Positions 47,797 to 56,433 are shown, counted from the stretch's first letter. The stretch is 64,000 nucleotides of DNA from Methanobacterium veterum (GCF_000745485.1 NZ_KN050694.1:40216-104215); one strand, 5' to 3'. Numbers and translations are program-made. Notes: generated from the letters alone by a model not told the origin.

Positions 47797-48201
47797 TTAA
47801 TTGGATTTTTGAATAGGTCCAATTGATTTTATACAGTTATAAAATTCTTTCATGGTTTTTTGGAATTTTTCACCCTCTGAAGCAGATATCCATTCAAATC
47901 TAAACCTTTCTTTATCTATTCCAAATTCTGGAATGAGATCTTCAATGAATTTAGCCCTTCTTTTCCATTTATAGTTCCCTGAGTCATAATGACAGTCCCC
48001 AATATGGCAGCCGCCTACAAATACACCGTCTGCTCCTTCCTTAAATGCTTTGAGTATCATTTCAGGATTGATTCTTCCAGAACACATGACCCTTATAATT
48101 CTAACTCCTGGAGGGTACTGCATACGGGCAGTCCCCGCGGTATCTGCCCCTCCATAACAACACCAGTTACAACAGAATCCCACTATTTTTGGTTCAGACA
48201 T
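47797..48201 (-). CDS. flpD: MvhD/FlpD-like iron-sulfur electron-transfer protein
   Basis: The 134-aa protein matches the delta subunit of F420-non-reducing hydrogenase (MvhD): [51 protein letters not shown]. The cysteines bind a [2Fe-2S] cluster that normally passes electrons between hydrogenase or formate dehydrogenase and heterodisulfide reductase. Here it follows an FdhB-like gene by 17 bp, in the order of the flp genes described beside hmd in Methanothermobacter. It could connect this complex to HdrA or to another acceptor. Confidence 0.85.
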   Translation of the reverse strand: MSEPKIVGFCCNWCCYGGADTAGTARMQYPPGVRIIRVMCSGRINPEMILKAFKEGADGVFVGGCHIGDCHYDSGNYKWKRRAKFIEDLIPEFGIDKERFRFEWISASEGEKFQKTMKEFYNCIKSIGPIQKSN

Positions 48202-48218
48202 TTTATCACCTTAATTTT

Positions 48219-49367
48219 TTACTCCTTTTCTGGGCTGTATAACGGAGGTAATTCATCATTTACTCCTGCTATGTACCCTGATTCTTTTTTATACTTTTTT
48301 TGCATTTTTTGGTAGATTACAGACAGCGGAATTTCCATAGGACATACATCTTCACACTGGCCGCAGTTTATACAGCTAAAACTCATATGGGATAGCCTAA
48401 CACCCTGGAAAGTAATTGGATTAGGAGGGATCTGGTCTTCTTCTACATAACATTCTTTATCCAGTGCACATTCTTTACAGTAACAGATAGGGCAGACATC
48501 TCGACATGCATAGCATTTTATACATCTATTCCAGTATTTTTCCCGGTTTTCGGAAGATGGATAATTTTCTTCTAGATATTTATCCTGGAAGTTCTGGGCT
48601 AGCTTTATCATTGATTCTTCAATTTTGCTTCGTATCGATATAGACTTTTCAGAAGGAATTTTAACTTCAATGTAACCTTCTTTTTTGGCATTTTCTACTA
48701 ATTCTTTCCCTTTTTCTGTAATTATTTCTATAAATGTCCATCCTGGTTCCGCCCCCCAGTTACCGCAGGCTATATCTGCGTTTCTAGGAACCATAAGATC
48801 ACATCTCTGGCAGTTTGCACGCCTTCCATACCCTTTTTCTTCGAGTTCATCTATTTTAACAGATTTGTGGCTCCCGTCTTTAAGTTCAATTATGAACTGC
48901 CCTTTGTCTATTTCTTCTTTGATCACATCATCTGGATCAACATTATAGAATATGTCTATCATTTTCCGGGCGGTTACAGGCATTACGGTACCTCCACAGT
49001 TTAAACCTATTTTGTACAGTTTATCTTTTTCTAACTGGCACCGCTTTTCTAATTCATTAATTGCCATAGCGTCACATGGTTTCACAGCCACAGCAAGCTT
49101 CATGTCATTCATGTGTTTTTTTATTATATCTCCTAACATGGTAGGTGCACAGTGCAGTGAACCGCATGTTTTCAGTACATCTTCTGATTCTTCAATAAGT
49201 GAAGGAATACCGTCATAGATATCTTCACCTCTTGTTAAAGTTAGAACACCTTCTACAAGCTCTTTGTCAAGTAAATACAGAAAAATAGAACTTACAGCTC
49301 CACCGCATTCACCTTCATCCAGTATTTCAGGACTTTTTGATCTGGCGAGTAAATATTCAGGATTCAT
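48219..49367 (-). CDS. flpB: F420-dependent formate dehydrogenase beta-subunit-like protein
   Basis: The 382-aa FrhB/FdhB-family protein binds F420, FAD and iron-sulfur clusters. An N-terminal half with CGGAVSSIFLYLL and VAVKPCDAMAINELE is followed by RRANCQRCDLMVPRNADIACGNWG. Two 4Fe-4S clusters sit near the C-terminus: CIKCYACRDVCPICYC and CINCGQCEDVCPMEI. It would exchange electrons with F420. It overlaps the FdhA-like gene by four bases and is in an operon with the MvhD-like gene. Confidence 0.88.
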   Translation of the reverse strand: MNPEYLLARSKSPEILDEGECGGAVSSIFLYLLDKELVEGVLTLTRGEDIYDGIPSLIEESEDVLKTCGSLHCAPTMLGDIIKKHMNDMKLAVAVKPCDAMAINELEKRCQLEKDKLYKIGLNCGGTVMPVTARKMIDIFYNVDPDDVIKEEIDKGQFIIELKDGSHKSVKIDELEEKGYGRRANCQRCDLMVPRNADIACGNWGAEPGWTFIEIITEKGKELVENAKKEGYIEVKIPSEKSISIRSKIEESMIKLAQNFQDKYLEENYPSSENREKYWNRCIKCYACRDVCPICYCKECALDKECYVEEDQIPPNPITFQGVRLSHMSFSCINCGQCEDVCPMEIPLSVIYQKMQKKYKKESGYIAGVNDELPPLYSPEKE

Positions 49368-50494
49368 TTTATCACCTGCAGTTCAATTCCCATCTTTTCT
49401 GCGATTTTACCGATGATTATTTGATCCTCAAGTGCATTTCCTGGCGCTGGAACGGTTTTTGAAATTTTCTGTACATCTCCCATGGTACTCGTAAAAGTTC
49501 CGGTTTTTTCCGCCCAGCAGGAAGCAGGAAGTACTGCATCTGATAATAAAGTGGTTTCGTTCACTGAACTATCTTGAGTAATTAAAAAATCAAGATTATT
49601 TAATGATTCTTCTACATAGGATGCAGGATTGTCTCCCACCACATAAAGAAGTTTTACATTTGATATTAATTCAGATATTCCTTCCTTATCTAATGCGGGG
49701 AGAATTTTCATAACTCCCCTTGCATTGCACTGTTCCATTACAGGGAGTATTTTAGATTTGGTGTTTTTTGTAAGGTTTAATATCTTTTCAAATTCTTTTT
49801 TATGATCTAATTTGTTGAATATAATGGTTGATGATTCATTTAGCTTATTAAGCACGTCTGGATCAATATTATCCAAAAATTCTGAAATTGTTTTGATTTG
49901 AATGTAATTATCTGAATTTAATCCGGTGAAAGTCCTATCTGGAGAGTCTACAGATGTTATTTCTGCACCATTTTCACTGGCAATAATTATTCTTCTGCCC
50001 AGTAACGGATTTTCTTTAATTACATCCCCTATTATCAAAATGAAATTTGAATTATCTAAATCTTCAAAAGTGGCAGTTTTTATGTCAAACGCGGGAAAAT
50101 TTCCTGTGTAATACCCTATATTTTTTATATTTAATGTTTCAGCAAATTTTTTCAAAGTTTTCATGTCTTCATTTGTATAGTTCCCTGAACCTATTATCCC
50201 AATTTGGGAAGGAGGATAAGATTTTATTTTGGAAACTATTAAATCTAAAGCTTCTTCCCAGTTAGATTTTGATAAATTACTATTTTTCATTATAAGGGGG
50301 TTTTTTAATCTATTTTTAGCAGTTATTAGGTTAAAACAGTTTTTTCCTTTTTTGCAATTTTTTCCTTCATTTATGGGGTGTCTTTTATATGGATAGGTAT
50401 CCACTACTTTATTTTCTTTAGTTATCAGGTTTATTCCACAGCCAATACTACATTGTGGACATATGCTGTGAGCTACGTTTAAAATTACTTTCAT
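49364..50494 (-). CDS. flpC: truncated molybdopterin-oxidoreductase (FdhA)-like protein
   Basis: The 376-aa protein aligns by motif with the N-terminal part of formate dehydrogenase alpha: CPQCSIGCGINL and GKNCKKGKNC for a 4Fe-4S cluster, LKNPLI, then WEEALDLIVSKI. DAVLPASCWAEKTGTFTSTMGDVQ follows near the end, a signature of the molybdopterin fold. It is about half the usual 650-700 aa. I see neither the catalytic Cys/Sec-His loop (xCHSP) nor the C-terminal cofactor domain. It is therefore likely non-catalytic, serving as an electron-transfer scaffold, as NuoG-like proteins do. Confidence 0.75.
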   Translation of the reverse strand: MKVILNVAHSICPQCSIGCGINLITKENKVVDTYPYKRHPINEGKNCKKGKNCFNLITAKNRLKNPLIMKNSNLSKSNWEEALDLIVSKIKSYPPSQIGIIGSGNYTNEDMKTLKKFAETLNIKNIGYYTGNFPAFDIKTATFEDLDNSNFILIIGDVIKENPLLGRRIIIASENGAEITSVDSPDRTFTGLNSDNYIQIKTISEFLDNIDPDVLNKLNESSTIIFNKLDHKKEFEKILNLTKNTKSKILPVMEQCNARGVMKILPALDKEGISELISNVKLLYVVGDNPASYVEESLNNLDFLITQDSSVNETTLLSDAVLPASCWAEKTGTFTSTMGDVQKISKTVPAPGNALEDQIIIGKIAEKMGIELQVIK

Positions 50495-50541
50495 ATTTTC
50501 ACCTTTAACGTTTTAATAAAAAAATTTAAAAATTAATTATT

Positions 50542-50934
50542 TTAACAGTATATACTTGGGTACATGTCAACAAAATTTTTCTTAGGTGAGCTGTTTTTAG
50601 TAAATGTTGAGTTTGAATCTTCTAATTTGGTTTCTATGTTTAGATCAATGCTTTTTGTTAAATTTAACATAGTTAACATTATTTTTAAACTATTATCAAA
50701 GATCGCGCTGGGTAAAATATCTGCTGGATCTTTTAGATCTTCTAAATCTACTGTGCCATTGATTCTGAAGGTTATAGGGTACTTATCCGATGTTTTAATT
50801 GTACATGAATATTCTAATGAAGAATTACTCTTTTCTTTAAAATCTACATACCAGTTAACATCTAAATCTATGTTGGGTTTTTTGGGATCTTTTTCCGGAC
50901 GAATTATTTGTAGTTTATTTACAGAAATTTTCAT
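50542..50934 (-). CDS. small conserved-position protein, first gene of the flp-like operon
   Basis: The 130-aa protein is soluble and beta-rich, with no cysteine pair or cofactor motif. Its position matches flpE in the flpECBDA order, but I cannot confirm homology from sequence. The ribosome binding site is strong and double (GGAGGTGGAGG, 50939-50949 on the opposite strand). It starts the operon that diverges from hmd. A role in FeGP-cofactor or hydrogenase assembly would be inference from position only. Confidence 0.55.
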   Translation of the reverse strand: MKISVNKLQIIRPEKDPKKPNIDLDVNWYVDFKEKSNSSLEYSCTIKTSDKYPITFRINGTVDLEDLKDPADILPSAIFDNSLKIMLTMLNLTKSIDLNIETKLEDSNSTFTKNSSPKKNFVDMYPSIYC

Positions 50935-50963
50935 TTTTCCTCCACCTCCACTTGATCAAACAA

Positions 50964-50992
50964 CAAATACTTAGTATTACTTATATAAAATT
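50964..50992 (-). promoter_or_regulatory. promoter of the flp-like operon with a small palindrome
   Basis: Read leftward, TTTTATATAAG (about 50981-50991) is a TATA box and AATAC-TTA-GTATT (50966-50978) lies about 10 bp downstream near the expected start. The GTATT half resembles the GTATTAC sites of the metal-transport promoters. Confidence 0.5.
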
Positions 50993-51453
50993 TATGATTA
51001 TATAATGCTCCTTAAACAGCTTCATTCATGCTTAAAGTGAAGGATTATGTGTTTTAAACCGAAAAATGTGTGTACAATATTATGTTATTTAATAAACGTA
51101 TTCTATGATACTATTTTAAAAAAAATTATTATTTATTTTAGAAAATTCACGGAAAAAATGGGAGTTTCAAACTATTAAAGCTAATATTAAACATTATAAT
51201 CATCTATAAATCAAAATAATAGGTTATATATTTGTTTAGAAGTAAATATGGGCTTAAATAGTAAGAATAAATAAGATGAGTAATTGAATTTAATATCATT
51301 AATAAAGTATTATTTATTACTCAATATTCTGGACTAAAAAGGTTATTTTTTATAAAAAATGCTTAAGATTATCCAAAATTAATTCGTTATACTTACCTAA
51401 CTTTAAAACTTAATACTTCCATACCATCAGAATTATTACGCGAAAAAAACAAA

Positions 51454-51521
51454 TCAAAAGATTTATATTTTTTATGATATCAATTCTCAATCTGTACTAC
51501 ATAGAATTAAGGTAGTATTAC
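51454..51521 (+). promoter_or_regulatory. hmd promoter
   Basis: AAAAGATTTATATTTTTT (about 51456-51472) reads as BRE plus TATA, giving a leader of roughly 55 nt. GTACTAC (51492-51498) and GTAGTATTAC (51512-51521) form an imperfect inverted repeat at or just after the expected start. Hmd is known to rise under nickel limitation in a relative, so this is a candidate control site. Confidence 0.5.
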
Positions 51522-51548
51522 TAAATTAGCAAAAAAAGGAGTGATAGT

Positions 51549-52586
51549 ATGAAGATTGCAATATTGGGAGCAGGATGTTATAGGACACACGCCGCGAGTG
51601 GAATTACAAACTTCACAAGGGCATGTGAAGTGGCTGAAATGGTAGGAAAACCTGAAATAGCTATGACTCATTCCACAATGACTATGGGGGCAGAATTAAT
51701 GGAACTTGCAGGAGTTAAAGATATAGTAATTGCTGATCCTGTATTCGACAACGACTTTAAAGTTATCGATGATTTTGATTATGAAAACGTTATAGAGGCC
51801 CATAAAGAAAACCCTGAAAGCGTAATGCCTCAAATAAGAGAAAAAGTCAATGAAGTTGCTAAAGACCTGCCGAAACCCCCAAAAGGAGCTATTCACTTTG
51901 TCCATCCTGAAGACCTTGGATTTGAAGTAACAACTGATGACAGGGAAGCAGTTGCGGATGCAGACTTTATAATGACATGGTTCCCTAAAGGAGACATGCA
52001 GCCAGCAATAGTTGATAACTTCTTAGATGATGTTAAAAAAGGTGCAACAATAACCCACGCATGTACAATTCCAACCACAAAATTCAGCAAGATATTCGCA
52101 GAAAAACACGGTGACCTTGTAACCTCACCTGAAACACTCAACGTCACATCCTATCACCCTGGAGCTGTTCCAGAAATGAAGGGACAAGTATACATAGCTG
52201 AAGGCTACGCTGCAGATGATGCAATAAACACTCTTTTTGAGTTAGGTCAGAAGGCAAGAGGTAACGCATATAAAATGCCCGCAGAACTCCTTGGACCTGT
52301 ATGTGATATGTGCTCAGCATTAACTGCAATTACATATGCTGGATTATTAGGTTACAGAGATTCTGTAATGAACGTTCTGGGAGCTCCTGCAGGATTCGCT
52401 CAGATGATGGCCAAAGAATCACTTACACAGATTACTGATCTGATGGATAAAGTAGGCATTGATAAAATGGAAGAAAGTTTAGACCCTGGTGCTTTACTGG
52501 GTACAGCAGACTCTATGAATTTTGGATCAACAGCAGAATTACTGCCTACAATTCTTGAATCATTAAATAAAAGAGCTGCAGAGTAA
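51549..52586 (+). CDS. hmd: H2-forming methylenetetrahydromethanopterin dehydrogenase ([Fe]-hydrogenase)
   Basis: The 345-aa Hmd reversibly transfers hydride from H2 to methenyl-tetrahydromethanopterin with the iron-guanylylpyridinol cofactor. The N-terminal Rossmann domain starts MKIAILGAGCYRTHAASGI, with the conserved catalytic His14. The iron-ligand cysteine lies in THACTIPTTKF (Cys172 by my count), and SYHPGAVPEMKG follows. The C-terminal helical dimer domain (about 250-345) is complete. Length is that of catalytic Hmd, not of the HmdII paralogs that lack key residues. It leads the hcg genes on the same strand, but a 334-bp hairpin-rich gap separates it from hcgA. Confidence 0.98.
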   Translation: MKIAILGAGCYRTHAASGITNFTRACEVAEMVGKPEIAMTHSTMTMGAELMELAGVKDIVIADPVFDNDFKVIDDFDYENVIEAHKENPESVMPQIREKVNEVAKDLPKPPKGAIHFVHPEDLGFEVTTDDREAVADADFIMTWFPKGDMQPAIVDNFLDDVKKGATITHACTIPTTKFSKIFAEKHGDLVTSPETLNVTSYHPGAVPEMKGQVYIAEGYAADDAINTLFELGQKARGNAYKMPAELLGPVCDMCSALTAITYAGLLGYRDSVMNVLGAPAGFAQMMAKESLTQITDLMDKVGIDKMEESLDPGALLGTADSMNFGSTAELLPTILESLNKRAAE

Positions 52587-52607
52587 AATAATTTTTTTTA
52601 TTTCACT

Positions 52608-52870
52608 CGAAAATCGAAGCTTACAAAAACCAAGGGTTTTCGTGCATTCAAAAGCTTCGCTTTTGATGCCCTGAACATCCATGTTCAAGGGCTCCAAAAC
52701 CTAAGGTTTTGAGAGATTTTCAACCGTAAAAAATCAGAGATTTTTTACATGCAGGAGAAACTTTCGTTTTTTCTGCCACGAAACAGAGCTAGCGGAACTT
52801 TGTTTCGCGCCATGAAATCGAAGATTTCGAAGATTTCGAGGGCCCCAAACACATTTCATGTGTTTGAGGG
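52608..52870 (+). repeat. array of short hairpins between hmd and hcgA
   Basis: At least eight adjacent hairpins fill 263 bp. Examples: AAAACC-AAG-GGTTTT (52626-52640), CAAAAGC-TTC-GCTTTTG (within 52644-52669), GAACAT-CC-ATGTTC (within 52668-52692), CAAAACC-TAA-GGTTTTG (52695-52711), GTAAAAAATC-AGA-GATTTTTTAC (52726-52748), a CGAAAC...GTTTCG stem (52779-52807), GAAATC-GAA-GATTTC (52814-52828) and CAAACACAT-TTC-ATGTGTTTG (52846-52866). TTTTATTTTT follows. Sequences differ but the geometry is shared. It may end or stabilise the abundant hmd transcript. Confidence 0.8.
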
Positions 52871-52920
52871 TTTTATTTTTAGAAATAAAGTATTGCATAT
52901 TAACAGTTTATGGTGTTAAA

Positions 52921-53907
52921 TTGATACAAAATATCCTAAAAAAAGTTCAAAATGGAAATGAACTTGAAAAGAATGACATAATAAGTTTATTTCAGACAAA
53001 AAGTGCTGAAGATCTTTTATATCTGTTACAAACTGCCTGTGATTTGAGAAATAGTAAAATAAAACTCACATCTACAGTTCATCTAACTAATGTTTGCAAG
53101 GTTACTCCCAAATGTAAATACTGTGGGTTTGCTGCTGGAACATCACACGATGGATATTACCACCCTTTCTTTAAAGCAGATTCTGAGATATTAAATGCAG
53201 CTAAATGTGTAGAAAGGTCCGGTATTCCTAGAATAAGCTGTTCAGGTGCTCACGGGTACAAAGGTTCCCACGCAGTTAATGCTGCCAAGTTAGTTAAGGA
53301 AAATACTTCCTTAGAACTTTTGGTTAATGTAGGGGCCGATTTAAATAAAAAGTCGTTGAAAGAACTTGGTAAATATGAAACTGATACAATATGCTGTAAT
53401 TTGGAAACTGTAAATCAAAACCTCTTTAATGAACTTAAACCCGGCGAAAAATTAGAAGATAGAATAAAAATATGTAATAATATATCTGATTCTGGAATAG
53501 AACTCTCTTCAGGACTTTTAATTGGATTAGGTGAATCCTATATGGATCGGGCTGATCACCTGCTTTATCTTAAAAAGTTCAAGACACTTGGAGAAATTCC
53601 GATAATGGGATTCAATCCATACAGAGATACTCCTATGGAATATTATCCCCCATGTTCTTTGATTGAACAGATTAAAACAATTGCAATAACCAGATTAATC
53701 TTCCCTGATCTTAGAATAACTGTTCCCACTCCAACAATCGGCCCAAAAAATGTTAAATATCCATTAATTGCTGGAGCTAACAATTTAGCTACTGTAATTC
53801 CTGAAGATTATCCATCTAATGTTAAAGGCGTTGGATCTTCATCTTATGGAAACCTTAAAGATGTGGTAAGCACTGTTAAAGGGCTTGGATTGAAATTAGA
53901 ATCATAA
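52921..53907 (+). CDS. hcgA: HcgA, radical-SAM enzyme of FeGP-cofactor biosynthesis
   Basis: About 328 aa. The cluster motif is C-x5-C-x2-C (Cys59, Cys65, Cys68: CKVTPKCKYC), the variant known for HcgA instead of the usual C-x3-C-x2-C of BioB relatives. GLLIGLGES and FNPYRDTPME fit the BioB/ThiH-like barrel. HcgA is thought to act in forming the pyridinol ring. The open frame begins upstream at 52858 inside the hairpin array, but GGTGT (52912-52916) before TTG at 52921 marks the likely start. Confidence 0.9.
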   Translation: MIQNILKKVQNGNELEKNDIISLFQTKSAEDLLYLLQTACDLRNSKIKLTSTVHLTNVCKVTPKCKYCGFAAGTSHDGYYHPFFKADSEILNAAKCVERSGIPRISCSGAHGYKGSHAVNAAKLVKENTSLELLVNVGADLNKKSLKELGKYETDTICCNLETVNQNLFNELKPGEKLEDRIKICNNISDSGIELSSGLLIGLGESYMDRADHLLYLKKFKTLGEIPIMGFNPYRDTPMEYYPPCSLIEQIKTIAITRLIFPDLRITVPTPTIGPKNVKYPLIAGANNLATVIPEDYPSNVKGVGSSSYGNLKDVVSTVKGLGLKLES

Positions 53908-53921
53908 AAAGAGAGGTAAAA

Positions 53922-54401
53922 ATGAAACTTGAAAAAATAATTAAAAATGCATGTGAAGAATCAATCAGCGAATCGAGAACAGGCGATACAGAAGATGAAA
54001 TTAATTTTATCCAGAATTATCTGAAGTCTGCCCGCAAAATTATAGTTCCAAGCAAAAATGCTGTGAAATTAAACATTATAAATAACGTATTAAAAGAATT
54101 TGGACTTCAAGAAGCTGAACAACTGTGTATAAATACCAGTGCAGCTGATTTAAACAGATTACCTGCACTTTCAAAGGCTATTATGGCTCTTGATCAGTGT
54201 GAGTGTGATCTAATAATTTCTAGAGGTCGTCTTGGTGTTCCGGGTTCAGGTTCAATGCTTGTAATGATCGATAAGAAGGGTAGAATTCTCACTGCGGCGA
54301 CTTCTCCTTCCCATGTTGTGCATAAAAAAGAGGTGAAGGATGCAGTCCGTGGTGAAATCGTGCATGCGCTGGAAAGAATTGGGTTAAAGAGGATAAAATG
54401 A
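53922..54401 (+). CDS. hcgB: HcgB, guanylyltransferase of FeGP-cofactor biosynthesis
   Basis: The 159-aa protein resembles HcgB, which joins GMP from GTP to the pyridinol precursor to make guanylylpyridinol. Recognised stretches are SISESRTGDTEDEINFI, VPSKNAVKLN, DLIISRGRLGVPGSGSMLV and TAATSPSHVVHKKEVKDAV. GAGGT four bases before the ATG. It overlaps hcgC by four bases (ATGA), so the two are translationally coupled. Confidence 0.93.
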   Translation: MKLEKIIKNACEESISESRTGDTEDEINFIQNYLKSARKIIVPSKNAVKLNIINNVLKEFGLQEAEQLCINTSAADLNRLPALSKAIMALDQCECDLIISRGRLGVPGSGSMLVMIDKKGRILTAATSPSHVVHKKEVKDAVRGEIVHALERIGLKRIK

Positions 54402-55165
54402 AATACGATACTGGTATTACTTCAGAAGTTTTCACTGTTACTTCAAGGATGAGAATTGAAGATATCATTAAAAGAATAACTGAAATAAAGTGTAATGCTG
54501 CGCTTGACTGGATAAACTCTTTAAATGTAAATATGGAGAATTCTGTTGTAGTAGGGGCATATCTTACAGGAATTGAATTATCCAAAAGGCTTAAAAGGAT
54601 TTCAAATGTTACAGTTATTGATATTTATCCCCACCTGGAAAAATTTGTTGAAAATGATGTTGAATTCAATTCAGATTTAATGAAGATTAAAGATGCAGAT
54701 CTGGTTGTGGATACTACTGGTTTAGGTGGCCTTAGACCTAAAATAGCTAAACTTATTAATGGTAACGTTTTTCTAGTTGAAGATCCAGTATCAGACGGTA
54801 GTGACAGTCTAATACGCCAAAAAAATAATATAATAAATAGATTAAGGTTATCTAACTCAAATTATAGGGGAATTCTAAAAACAGGAGGTTTAAATTCCAA
54901 AACATCAGGCACAATGACATTAACTGTAGAAATTTTAAGGAAAAGTCTTGAAGATGTCTTAAAAAGATATGGTGTTTTGTATGGCATAGCAGGTATGGAA
55001 TTCTATGAGGGGGTACTTTTTAAAGAAAAGGATGTTGATAAGTTTTTGAGGCTTATTAAAAAACCTGCACTTACAGTTTCAACACTTGAACCCCTTTCGT
55101 GTGATGAAATAATCGAAAAGTATCTTAAAGAAATATGCAGCGAGGTAGAAAATGTTAGCCTCTGA
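54398..55165 (+). CDS. hcgC: HcgC, pyridinol C-methyltransferase of FeGP-cofactor biosynthesis
   Basis: The 255-aa protein has a Rossmann-like core (VVVGAYLTGIELSKRLK, TVIDIYPHLEKFV, ADLVVDTTGLGGL) and the order of the hcg operon. HcgC methylates the pyridinol ring at C3 using SAM. Its fold resembles NAD-binding proteins rather than classical methyltransferases, which agrees with the absence of a DxGxG motif. It overlaps hcgB by 4 bp and hcgD by 14 bp. Confidence 0.9.
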   Translation: MKYDTGITSEVFTVTSRMRIEDIIKRITEIKCNAALDWINSLNVNMENSVVVGAYLTGIELSKRLKRISNVTVIDIYPHLEKFVENDVEFNSDLMKIKDADLVVDTTGLGGLRPKIAKLINGNVFLVEDPVSDGSDSLIRQKNNIINRLRLSNSNYRGILKTGGLNSKTSGTMTLTVEILRKSLEDVLKRYGVLYGIAGMEFYEGVLFKEKDVDKFLRLIKKPALTVSTLEPLSCDEIIEKYLKEICSEVENVSL

Positions 55166-55862
55166 ACTTTTTAATGCTATTAACAAAATAGCACCTCCTT
55201 ATTTAGCCCTTAAAAATGATAAAATAGGTTATTTAGGTCCTGGGAACCCTGAAGAAATGGAAATAGATAAAGTTCAAGTAAGAATGGATATTCTCCCGTG
55301 GGAAGATCCATCTAATTCTAATTCAGATCTTGTGGTTTGTCATCATCCTCCCCTATTTGAGCCAGATTTTCCGGTATATGTTGTTCACTCAAATTGGGAT
55401 ATTGTAAATGGGGGAGCAAATGATGCTCTTGCGGAGTGTTTAAATTTATGGGTTTTGGATGTTTTAGATGAAAAAACAGGCATTGGTAGAATTTGCTCCA
55501 CAGTTACAACCATTGAAAAATTTATCAAAAATATATCAAGAGCCATACCTACAGATCACATTAAGATAGTAGGTAATCAACAGAAAATAATTAAAAAAAT
55601 TGCTGTTGTTTCTGGATTTGGCCTTAATAACCTTGAATATATAAATTTAGCATACAAAAAAGGCGCAGATGTCTATATATCTGGAGATTTAACTCATCAA
55701 AGTGCTATACTTGCAGAAAAATTGGGGCTACGCGTTATTGATGCTACTCATCATGCTACTGAAATTCCTGGATTGATAAAACTATGTGATTTCATATCTA
55801 AATTAGGAGTTAAAGTTGAATTTGTAGATGAGGAAGTGCCATGGAAAACCATTAAAATTTAG
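55152..55862 (+). CDS. hcgD: HcgD, Nif3-like metal-binding protein of FeGP-cofactor biosynthesis
   Basis: The 236-aa NIF3-family protein has DLVVCHHPPLF, VVHSNWDI, YISGDLTHQSA and DATHHATEIPG, which supply the histidines and acids of a di-iron site. HcgD is proposed to deliver iron to the cofactor. The start lies inside hcgC behind GAGGT (55142-55146). After it, the tight gene packing breaks for about 700 bp, with a hairpin and a small ORF before hcgE. Confidence 0.93.
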   Translation: MLASELFNAINKIAPPYLALKNDKIGYLGPGNPEEMEIDKVQVRMDILPWEDPSNSNSDLVVCHHPPLFEPDFPVYVVHSNWDIVNGGANDALAECLNLWVLDVLDEKTGIGRICSTVTTIEKFIKNISRAIPTDHIKIVGNQQKIIKKIAVVSGFGLNNLEYINLAYKKGADVYISGDLTHQSAILAEKLGLRVIDATHHATEIPGLIKLCDFISKLGVKVEFVDEEVPWKTIKI

Positions 55863-56140
55863 AATAATAATTATGCATTTATTTAAATCTGGAGTAATAT
55901 TGGTGTTTACTGAATATTTAAGATAGTTTTAGGGATATATTCTATTTAAAAAGCTGTAAAAAATATTTATATTTATTACAAAAAATTAATTAAAGCCATT
56001 AAATGTAATACTATTATATAAAAAAGTATTTATAGGAGATACTACTTCATTACTTTGAGGATGATTTTTTCCCTTCATTAGAACATCATTGGTAAGTAAT
56101 AAAATATTAGGTATTTATATTAACCTAATTGAAAAAAAAT

Positions 56141-56209
56141 GGGACATTCAAAACAACTAAATATGTCACATTCGCTCAAATGTATCATTTAAAATTGTTT
56201 GAATGTCCC
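56141..56209 (+). repeat. long inverted repeat between hcgD and hcgE
   Basis: GGGACATTCAAAACAA (56141-56156) pairs with TTGTTTGAATGTCCC (56195-56209), a 15-bp stem with one bulged base and a loop of about 38 nt. The loop contains a stretch resembling the 3' end of the small ORF downstream. It could be a terminator, an RNA element or a small mobile-element remnant. Confidence 0.65.
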
Positions 56210-56304
56210 ACCAACAATAAGATCGATAGATAATATTCATTAACTTATATTAAATAAATTTTTCCGTAACTTTTATATAAAAAAGTCATTTGGAAGGTGT
56301 GAAA

Positions 56305-56433
56305 ATGAGTATTGATAAATTAAAACCTGATGAGAACCCTAGATATGTTACATTGGCTGGTTTTGCAAAATCAGGGATTAAAATAGATATAACTTATCAT
56401 GTTGACGAAAATGTGACATTTGAATTGTTTTAA
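56305..56433 (+). CDS. 42-aa small ORF within the hcg cluster
   Basis: ATG at 56305 follows GGTGTG by four bases, and the frame closes with TAA at 56431. The peptide (MSIDKLKPDENPRYVTLAGF, then a segment ending VDENVTFELF) is balanced in charge, has no signal and looks like a small beta protein. It is not recognised. Its start signal is as good as those of its neighbours, which is why I list it. Confidence 0.45.
   Translation: MSIDKLKPDENPRYVTLAGFAKSGIKIDITYHVDENVTFELF

Noticed and set aside
49364..50494. Assignment as a functional formate dehydrogenase alpha subunit
   Set aside because: The protein is about half length and lacks the catalytic Cys/Sec-His loop and the C-terminal cofactor domain.
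52608..52870. CRISPR array or insertion-sequence ends
   Set aside because: The hairpins differ in sequence, have no unique spacers of constant length, and no transposase remnant is present.
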